The translations under genes were made by a program, and so were the position numbers. Source: CAZDBA01 sp964503615 (lineage in GTDB: Bacteria; Planctomycetota; Planctomycetia; Pirellulales; Pirellulaceae). Taken from it: 14,335 nt of DNA. Numbering within the stretch: the stretch's first letter is position 1; the number at the start of each line of letters is the position of its first letter. The notes under the pieces are model-generated. The model was not told the origin of the DNA. It did not search any database and saw only the letters and a list, made by a program, of their open reading frames with translations. Where the stretch lies: contig CAZDBA010000125.1 in NCBI GenBank assembly GCA_964503615.1, forward strand, positions 1-14,335, read 5' to 3'. Of this stretch, positions 6,782 through 14,000 are shown in pieces.

Positions 6782-9115
6782 ATGTCAAACCCCCTTTTCG
6801 ATTCTCTCAACCCCGTTCAATGCGAAGCGGTTCAGCACATCGATGGACCGATGTTGATTCTTGCCGGTCCGGGTTCGGGAAAGACGCGTGTCATCACCCA
6901 TCGGATTGCGCACCTGATTGAGTCAGGTGTTTCGTCGTATCGAATCGTGGCCATGACGTTTACCAACAAAGCGGCCGAGGAGATGAAAACGCGGCTAAAG
7001 CACCTGGCTCCGGATAACGAATGTTGGCTGGGTACATTTCACAAGTTCTGTGCCCGATTACTGCGCTACCGCGCAACGTTGGTTGGGCTCAGTGAGAACT
7101 TTACGATCTACGACATGAAGGATTCTCGCAAGCTGGTAAAGCAAGCGATCGCAGCCGAAGAGATCGACATTCGCCATTACTCGGCTGACAAAGTTGCGGA
7201 GAAGATCAGCAATGCAAAAAGTAACGGCGTGGTAGCAAGTGAGTACCAAGGCCGCTCGGGGCATGCGTTAGAGTCGATCGTTGCCCGCGTCTATCCTCGT
7301 TATCAGCAGCTGTTACAGATGTCCAACGGAGTGGATTTTGATGACCTGTTGTTGCATACCGTCGATTTGCTTCGCAACAATCCTGAGATCCGATCCGATC
7401 TCGACGAACGTTATCAGTACATGATGGTTGACGAGTATCAGGACACGAACCGTGTTCAGTATCAACTGATCCGTTTGTTGAATCACGACGTTCGGAACCT
7501 AGTGGTCACAGGCGATCCCGACCAATCGATTTACGGTTGGAGAGGTGCGAACATCAAAAACATATTGGGCTTTGAACAAGACTACCCCAACGTGAACGTC
7601 GTGCGGTTGGAACAGAACTACCGCAGTACCAAAGCGATCTTGCGGGTGGCCGATCAATTGATCAGCTACAACCAGTTGCGAAAACCCAAATCACTGATAA
7701 CAGACAACGAAGAAGGTGACCGTGTCGTTTCTGTGGCTTACAAGAATCCTCAGGAAGAAGCGAAAGACATTGCGGAAACGATCGACGTCGCAGTGCGCAG
7801 CGGCAAAAACAAGGCCAGCGATTTTGCGGTCTTTTACCGAACGAACTATCTCTCGCGAGCGCTTGAAAACGCGCTGCGGCTAAACGGAATTCCTTATCAA
7901 GTTGTCAATGGTCATGAGTTTTTTCAACGTCGTGAAATCAAAGATGTGCTTGCCTACTTGCACTTGTTGAACAATGGTCGTGACGGAGTCGCTTTTGAAC
8001 GAGTGATCAACGTTCCGCCCAGAAAGATCGGCAAAGTCACCGTGTCGCGAATACGGGATTATGCGATGCAAAATGGTTTGTCGATGATGGAAGGAGCTCG
8101 CCGCTGTGGGCTGAACGAGAACATCGGCAAGGGTGCGGCGACGAAGGTTGCCAAGTTCGTTTCGATGTATGACCAACTGGCCGAGGTGAAAACGGAAGAT
8201 GTATCGACCATTTTAAAAGCGGTGTTGGTAGAGACGCAATACCGTGAGTGGTTGACCGACGACAGCAGCGAAGAAGGACATGAGCGAGCCCAGAATGTTG
8301 ACGAGTTGTTGTTGGCTGCCGAAGAGTTCGACAACGAACACCCGGACGATGGCGGGTTGGAAGCGTTTTTGGAGCAAGCGGCTTTAACCAGCGATACCGA
8401 CGCATGGGAATCGGAATCGAACTATGTGACTTTGATGACGATGCATGGAGCGAAGGGGTTGGAGTTTCCGCACGTATTCATTATCGGGCTGGAAGACGGG
8501 ATCTTGCCGCACGAGCGTAGCCAAAGTTCCAGCGAAGAATTGGAGGAGGAACGTCGGTTGCTGTTTGTCGGCATCACCCGCGCGGAAAAGAAACTACAAC
8601 TAAGTCGATGCTTAAGCCGCTTTCGAAGGGGTAGTTTTTGGCCAGTGATCGCCAGCCGGTTTCTGATGGAATTGCCACGAGACGAGATGGATGTGTTCGA
8701 ACCGGGTAGTGGTGTTTGGACCCAAGACGGAATCGAAGATATTCAGATCGATCCGTGGGACGATGTGGGGCAGGATTTTCCTACCATCGATTATCAGAGT
8801 GATGTTCCGAGCGACGATTCAAGCGGCTTTGATGAGGTCAAAGAGTCATCGCCCAATTCGAAAGGTGTGGATGGGTTTCCGCGTTTGATGACAGGTGCCC
8901 AGCTTGCTGAAAAGCAGGAGATCGAATCGGCACATCGCTTGCATCCCGACGTGTTTCGCGTGGGTATGTTTGTCACCCATGAAAAATATGGATCGGGCGA
9001 GCTGATCGACTTGAGCGGGCAAGGCAAAAAGCGAGTTGCAACGGTCGAGTTTGAAGGGCTAGGCAAGAAGCGATTCCGATTGGCACATGTCAATCTAACG
9101 ATCGACGAGGTTTAG
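6782..9115 (+). CDS. pcrA: PcrA/UvrD-type DNA helicase (superfamily 1A, 3'-5')
   Basis: An ATP-driven 3'-5' DNA helicase for excision repair, clearing replication obstacles and acting at stalled RNA polymerase. I take ATG 6782 (777 aa), which starts MSNPLFDSLNPVQ as in the family; a GTG at 6746 would add 12 unrelated residues. SD support is weak for either. Motifs in order: Q motif LNPVQ (about 9-13), Walker A AGPGSGKT (28-35), VDEYQDTN (216-223, motif II), GDPDQSIYGWRGA (244-256, motif III), QNYRS (278-282, motif IV), TMHGAKGLEF (553-562, motif V) and VGITRAEK (596-603, motif VI). After an acidic, Asp-rich linker (about 633-695) there is a C-terminal domain FRVGMFVTHEKYGSGELIDL (725-744) running to about 772. 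This is the Tudor-like domain that in PcrA contacts RNA polymerase. The stop codon overlaps the stop codon of the convergent Dus gene. Confidence 0.95.
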   Translation: MSNPLFDSLNPVQCEAVQHIDGPMLILAGPGSGKTRVITHRIAHLIESGVSSYRIVAMTFTNKAAEEMKTRLKHLAPDNECWLGTFHKFCARLLRYRATLVGLSENFTIYDMKDSRKLVKQAIAAEEIDIRHYSADKVAEKISNAKSNGVVASEYQGRSGHALESIVARVYPRYQQLLQMSNGVDFDDLLLHTVDLLRNNPEIRSDLDERYQYMMVDEYQDTNRVQYQLIRLLNHDVRNLVVTGDPDQSIYGWRGANIKNILGFEQDYPNVNVVRLEQNYRSTKAILRVADQLISYNQLRKPKSLITDNEEGDRVVSVAYKNPQEEAKDIAETIDVAVRSGKNKASDFAVFYRTNYLSRALENALRLNGIPYQVVNGHEFFQRREIKDVLAYLHLLNNGRDGVAFERVINVPPRKIGKVTVSRIRDYAMQNGLSMMEGARRCGLNENIGKGAATKVAKFVSMYDQLAEVKTEDVSTILKAVLVETQYREWLTDDSSEEGHERAQNVDELLLAAEEFDNEHPDDGGLEAFLEQAALTSDTDAWESESNYVTLMTMHGAKGLEFPHVFIIGLEDGILPHERSQSSSEELEEERRLLFVGITRAEKKLQLSRCLSRFRRGSFWPVIASRFLMELPRDEMDVFEPGSGVWTQDGIEDIQIDPWDDVGQDFPTIDYQSDVPSDDSSGFDEVKESSPNSKGVDGFPRLMTGAQLAEKQEIESAHRLHPDVFRVGMFVTHEKYGSGELIDLSGQGKKRVATVEFEGLGKKRFRLAHVNLTIDEV

Positions 9116-10191
9116 CCGCAGCTTCCTTGTGCTTTGTGCATTCGGCCGTTGGGATGAACGCCGGGGAGGTCTTCGCTGTAAAACTGTTTCAGGACCTCTT
9201 CCCACTGTTCGCGGTTTTTAACTTTTACAAACGCCGCGCGGACTTCGTTGTGCTGCGGGTGCAAGATCGAATACTTGATGCCGAACTTGCGCATCAAACG
9301 CCCTACCCTGTTTTCGCCATAAAGCTGTTCGCCCAGTACGTAGTGTTCCAGGATCACCTCGCGTTGTTCGAACAACGAGGGAGGATCCGGCATCGGTTTA
9401 CCTGCGGCAACGGCGGCGGTCTGTTGGAAAATCCAGGGGTTGCCGATCGCGCCTCGGGCGACGGTGACTCCGTCGACTCCTGTTTGCTCAATCATGTCCA
9501 GGCAGTCTTGCGGCGTGAACAGGTCTCCACTGCCCAGTAAGATATTGTCGCCGATATGCTGCTTGACTTCTTTCAGAAATTCCCAGCGACTAGGACCGAT
9601 GTATCGCTGTTTGACCGTTCGGCCATGAACCGTGATGGCAGCGATGCCTAATTCAAAGGCGCCATCGCATATCTTGAAGAAGTTGTCACGGCTTTCGTTC
9701 GTGTCATCAATGCCACGCCGCATTTTTACCGTAACGGGGATTTCGTCAGGAACTGCATCGCGCGTGCGACGCACGATTTCCAATGCGATGTCAGGTTGCC
9801 CAAGATGAAAACCGCCCCGCGCGCGGCCGAGCACTTTTTTGACCGGGCAACCAAAGTTAATGTCGATAATATCAAACCCCGCCGCAACCAATTTGACAGC
9901 GCCCAGGGCAAAGTTCTCGGGTTGAGCTCCCATCAGTTGCCCACCTACGGGACTTTCCTCATCTGAGATGTGCAAGAAGTGTGATGTTTTTTTGCGTTCT
10001 TTGAGGTTAACCAAAAACTCGTCCAGCATGACTTCGCAAATCGTATAGGGAGCACCCAGCCGTTTTGCGATGACGCGCATCGGCCAGTCGCTGTAGCCAG
10101 ACAACGCGGCTTGCACGATCGGAAAACCGATTGGAACGTTGCCGATGGTTAGATCTTTGAGTTTGGGAGGTACTTTGTTTGCGGTGCTCAT
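9112..10191 (-). CDS. dus: tRNA-dihydrouridine synthase
   Basis: An FMN-dependent TIM-barrel enzyme that reduces uridine to 5,6-dihydrouridine in the tRNA D-loop (359 aa). PIVQAALSGYSDWPMRVIAK (24-43) matches the N-terminal FMN-binding strand (usual APMAGVTD). DINFGCPVKKVLGRARGG (110-127) contains the catalytic cysteine C115, TVKMRRG (154-160) the FMN/tRNA lysine K156, and TVHGRTVKQRYIG (187-199) the HGRT motif. GSGDLFTPQD and VARGAIGNPWIF are the phosphate-binding C-terminal barrel strands. A helical domain follows, ending in an unusual Gly/Ser/Cys tail. The family (COG0042) is certain; the DusA/B/C subtype is not, though overall length and motifs are closest to DusB. No SD precedes the ATG; the leader is AT-rich. 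Its TAA overlaps the helicase TAG, so the two transcripts converge with no room for a terminator between them. Confidence 0.93.
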   Translation of the reverse strand: MSTANKVPPKLKDLTIGNVPIGFPIVQAALSGYSDWPMRVIAKRLGAPYTICEVMLDEFLVNLKERKKTSHFLHISDEESPVGGQLMGAQPENFALGAVKLVAAGFDIIDINFGCPVKKVLGRARGGFHLGQPDIALEIVRRTRDAVPDEIPVTVKMRRGIDDTNESRDNFFKICDGAFELGIAAITVHGRTVKQRYIGPSRWEFLKEVKQHIGDNILLGSGDLFTPQDCLDMIEQTGVDGVTVARGAIGNPWIFQQTAAVAAGKPMPDPPSLFEQREVILEHYVLGEQLYGENRVGRLMRKFGIKYSILHPQHNEVRAAFVKVKNREQWEEVLKQFYSEDLPGVHPNGRMHKAQGSCG

Positions 10192-10351
10192 GGATTTATT
10201 TTAATAAAACACGTTATCTGGGGAAGTGTGAAACAGGTGCGAGTTCAGTTTGTGTGCAGTTTTTGTAGGTCAAATCGGTTCGCGGGTGCCCGGCGAAGTG
10301 AGCTGGTTTCGCGAGTATCGTGTTGGGATTGGTGCTTGGCCGATTGGGTCT

Positions 10352-10357
10352 TACAAT
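10352..10357 (+). promoter_or_regulatory. Possible -10 box for a leaderless DUF2726 transcript
   Basis: TACAAT matches the -10 consensus at five of six positions and has TTGGTG (10329-10334) 17 bp upstream as a poor -35. Transcription would begin about at the ATG (10364), giving a leaderless mRNA, in line with the lack of an SD there. Confidence 0.3.
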
Positions 10358-10363
10358 TTCGAT

Positions 10364-10855
10364 ATGATTGATTTGGTAATAGCGCTGTGGCCGTTGTGGG
10401 CTTTTCTGACTTTGTTGCTGGCTATCATATTCCTGACGCGAATGTGGGCCGGAAGCGGAAAATTGCCTTATGAGAAACGCCCTCGCTTGGTTACCAAAGC
10501 CGAGCTCAGGTTTTATAAGTCTTTAATGAAAGCGGTTCAGGACGATTGGGAGATTTTCGCAATGGTACGGATCGCAGATATCCTGGTCGTGAAAAAGGAT
10601 ACACCGAAACGGCGAACTTGGTTGAACAAGATCCTCGCCAAGCATATCGACTTTGTGTTGTGCGACCCCGGCTCGCTGGAAGTCCGAGTTGCAATCGAGC
10701 TGGACGATAGCTCGCATCAACGAAAAGATAGGCAAGAGAGGGACGAGTTTGTCGACCACGCCTTTGAGTCGGCTGGGTTACCCCTAATTCGATTTCCCGT
10801 AAAGTCATCCTATCATTCAAGAGAAATTCGAGAAATCATCGACAAAGCGGTCTGA
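10364..10855 (+). CDS. Membrane-tethered DUF2726 protein (putative nuclease-like domain)
   Basis: A 163-aa protein starting MIDLVIALWPLWAF. It has one N-terminal TM helix (about 2-25) and a soluble domain of the DUF2726 type. Recognisable family blocks are RPRLVTKAELRFYKSL (about 39-54), VRIADILVVKK (68-78), KHIDFVLCDPGSLEVRVAIE (about 94-113) and LDDSSHQRKDRQERDEF (114-130). The D-F-V-L-C-D, E-L-D-D-S-S-H and following R-x-x-R-D motifs resemble PD-(D/E)XK-like or very-short-patch-repair-like nuclease cores, which is how the family is usually interpreted; activity is not established. The frame is open upstream to a GTG at 10250, but those 38 codons are unconvincing and ATG 10364 leads straight into the TM segment. 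It is divergent from dus across 172 bp and not obviously co-transcribed with the giant ORF downstream. Confidence 0.85.
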   Translation: MIDLVIALWPLWAFLTLLLAIIFLTRMWAGSGKLPYEKRPRLVTKAELRFYKSLMKAVQDDWEIFAMVRIADILVVKKDTPKRRTWLNKILAKHIDFVLCDPGSLEVRVAIELDDSSHQRKDRQERDEFVDHAFESAGLPLIRFPVKSSYHSREIREIIDKAV

Positions 10856-11063
10856 ATAGGCAGTCTTTGCTGCTCAGAAACCGCCACCCTGTAAATGCTA
10901 TTTTTTAAATCGCGTGTTTCCAATTCAAATGTTGGAAAGCCTGTATTACAATTGGCTGAAGCGTTGGCCGTTGATTTTTAAGCCAAACGCTGCCAGGCAT
11001 CGGATTAGCCTGCCCATCTAACTGCACGGACGCTGGAAAGCTTTTACTCGGAGCGTCAGGTTT
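10856..11063. other. Intergenic leader before the giant repeat protein
   Basis: No gene is seen. Two dyads are present: TTCCAA (10918-10923)/TTGGAA (10932-10937), and an imperfect GCGTTGGC/GCCAAACGC pair (about 10961-10990) with a T-rich loop. Neither is followed by a T-run. GGAG (11050-11053) lies 10 nt before ATG 11064 and AGG lies nearer, giving a modest SD. No clear promoter was found. Confidence 0.4.
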
Positions 11064-14000
11064 ATGTTCGGTAGTGCCAAAGTCCCACCTTTTAGTCAGA
11101 CTCAAGAAGACCAGGGGAATGAGAACCCGTTTTCAACAGAAGTCACGGATAACCCTTTTCAGGACCAGCCAACAGAAACTCCCCTTCAAGATCAGCCGGC
11201 GGAGAATCCCTTTCAGGGTCAGGCGACGGAGAATCCATTTCAGGATCAGCCAGCCGAAAATCCACTTCAGGGTCAACCGGCTGAGGAGCCCTTCCAGTTG
11301 GAAGGCGGGGCAACTCCAGTCAGTCCGATTGCGCCGGGTTCGCAGCAAGTGCCTGATTCCCCTTTTGATCATACAATCGAGCTTGCCCCAGTAGAAGAAA
11401 ATCCATTCGATAGTTTGCCAGATCCGACGGAGCCAACGGACCCACCTGAAAATGTTGAAGTCGAGGGTGCTGAAGAGACCAGCGCGCCAAAGCAAGAAGC
11501 CGGTGAAAATGAGAACGAAGAGTTAACCGAGAACAAAGAAGAATCAAGTGAGACTAAAGAGGCAACGACTACAACCACAGCGGTTCAGAATAGAAACATC
11601 AATGTTTCTAAGCCACAGGCGTGGTACAGCGAATTGCCCCTTTGGATCTATTTCATTCCGATCGTTTTCATCGCCTTGGGGTTGGGACTGTGGAGATGGC
11701 TGAAAGGTCGCGGGAATATGGGCGTTGGGCATAAGGACTACGGGCCCGATAAAAACACACAAGGTGGCGAATTCCGCTTGCGCACCAACTCGCTGAAAAC
11801 GAACTCTGACGAAAAGGAACTGGAAGAACCCAATTTTGATTTTGCTGACGAGGAGACTGTTGCCGACAGCAAAATGAACTTTGACGATTTGGATGCTGAA
11901 AAATCAAGCTCCGATAGTTCGCATGAGGTCGTCAACGAGGAAGCGGTTGAACGCATGCCAGTCTTTGGAGATTCGGATAGTGAAGAATTGTTCGCTGCGG
12001 ACGATTCAGAGGTAAGCGACAGTGACTTCTTTGATGAGAGTTTTGAGGACGAGCTTGCTGGTGAAGTCGCAATCGATGAATCGGAAAGTGATTTGGCTCT
12101 TGATTCTGGAATTGCGCTTCAAGTAGATGGAGATGATTCCGGCTTGGATCTTTCAGAGCTTTCAGACGAAACTGACGTGGCTGCTGATTCCGCAATCGCA
12201 TTCGCAGTGGATGGGGAAAAGGAAGAAGTCACCCTGGATGCCGGTTCTGAGTTGGTGGGTGCTCGGCATTCCGATTCCGCCGAACTCAGATTCGATATGG
12301 AACAAGATGAGCGTGAAGATGTTGTCGAAGAAGAGCTTGGGGATGCAATCGGTTTAGACAGCGGCATTCTTAGTTCAGACAATTCAAGCGAGTCTTTAGA
12401 TTCGGATGAGTTTGACTTCGATTTCAGCGAAGATGTTGACGAAGACCTTGTGACCGCTAGTGATCAAGAAGAGGTTGCTGAATTCTCTTTAGATTCGCAG
12501 CCGGAACCGGTTGATGCATTTCCAATGATTGCTGAGGAAGCTCTTGGTGACACTGACATCGAAGCAGATTCTGGCGAATTGAATTTTGGCGTCGAGAACG
12601 AAGAAGGTTTGCCGTTAAGTCAGCCTGAAGAGATTGTCAACGAACTCGATACCTCGAACACTGATTCCGACGTAGAAGAATTAGACTTTGATCTAAGTGA
12701 AGAAGGTTCCGGCCTGGATTTGGACCTTGATGGCGACGATCTGGAATTCGATACAGAGTCGGTTGAGGAAGTTGCTCTCGCTCAAGCCATTGAAGAGCCT
12801 GCTGAATTGGCTCCCGTTTTGTCAGAAGAAGTCGCTGAGGAAACTGAAGAATTGGCGGCAAGCTTGGATGTCGCAAGTCCGGCTGCCGAAGCCGAAGAGG
12901 CAGATCAATCGACGATCTTCCCAGGGGTTGTTGCCGCTGGAGCTGCTGCGTTGACTGGTGGAGTGGGTGCGATAATTGGCAAAGGCAAGAAAGGTGAATC
13001 GGAAACCAACCACTCCGATTCAGACTCTGGCGTTTTCGATTTTTACGATGGTGAACGGAAGGAAGCCGCGGTTGATAGTGGTTTCGATCTCGGTGACGAT
13101 GGAGGCTTAAACGAGTTGAAAACAGAGCTGGCCGAATGGAAAGCGAAAGCTGCCGGTTTGGAATCAGAAGTCGATCAATTGAAATCGACGGTCGATGATT
13201 TGAACAATTCGAAAGAAGCAGATACCGACTCAGCCGAATTGCTCAAGACAGCAGAGGCAGAACTCGCCGAATGGAAAACGAAAGCAGAGGATCTTGAAAC
13301 GGATGTAGCTAAGCTAAAATCAAACGTCGACGAACTTAACGAAAAATCGGAAGCCGAAACCAAACTTGCTGAGGAACGCGCTCAAGACAGCGAAGCTTTG
13401 AAAGCAGCAGAAGCAGAACTCGCTGAATGGAAAACGAAGGCTGAGAATCTGGAAACGAATGTAGCTGAACTAAAATCAAACGTCGATGAGCTTAACGAAA
13501 AATCAGAAGCTGAAGCCAAACTTGCTGAGGAACACGCTCAAGACAGTGAAGCTTTGAAAGCAGCTGAGGCAGAACTTGCCGAATGGAAAACGAAGGCCGA
13601 GAGCCTGGAAACGGATGTAGCTGAGCTAAAATCGAACGTCGACGAGCTCAACGAAAAATCGGAGGCCGAAGCAAAACTTGCTGAGGAACGCACTCAAGAC
13701 AGGGAAGCTTTAAAAGCGGCCGAAGCTGAAATCGCCGAGCTCAAGTCGCAGGTCGAAGCATCAGAACAAGCTTTAAAGGACGCGGAAGAGCAATCGTCCA
13801 ATTTAGCCGGCAATGAGTCGAAAGCTGTTGAGTTGGAAAGCAGCTTGGCAGTAGCCAATGAGCATTTGGCAGCAGCGAAAGAAGAGCAAGCGGAACTTCG
13901 AGCACAGCTGGCAAAAGCATCGAACGACTTGCAGGGCTCCTCAGAAGATGATGGGCTCGCAGCCGAATTGGCCAAGTCAAAAGAAGAACTACACGATGCA

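Noticed and set aside
10250..10363. 38-codon N-terminal extension of the DUF2726 protein from GTG 10250
   Set aside because: No SD, no domain match, and it would bury the TM segment that starts immediately after ATG 10364.
4702..10855. A new defence system formed by helicase, RNase H-like, DUF2726 and alpha-CTD genes
   Set aside because: The genes are on both strands in separate units divided by terminators and convergent ends, and PcrA and Dus are ordinary housekeeping genes. No shared operon supports a system.
13122..13739. CRISPR array or mobile repeat
   Set aside because: The repeats are adjacent 156-bp coding units in one open frame without spacers, so they are protein repeats.
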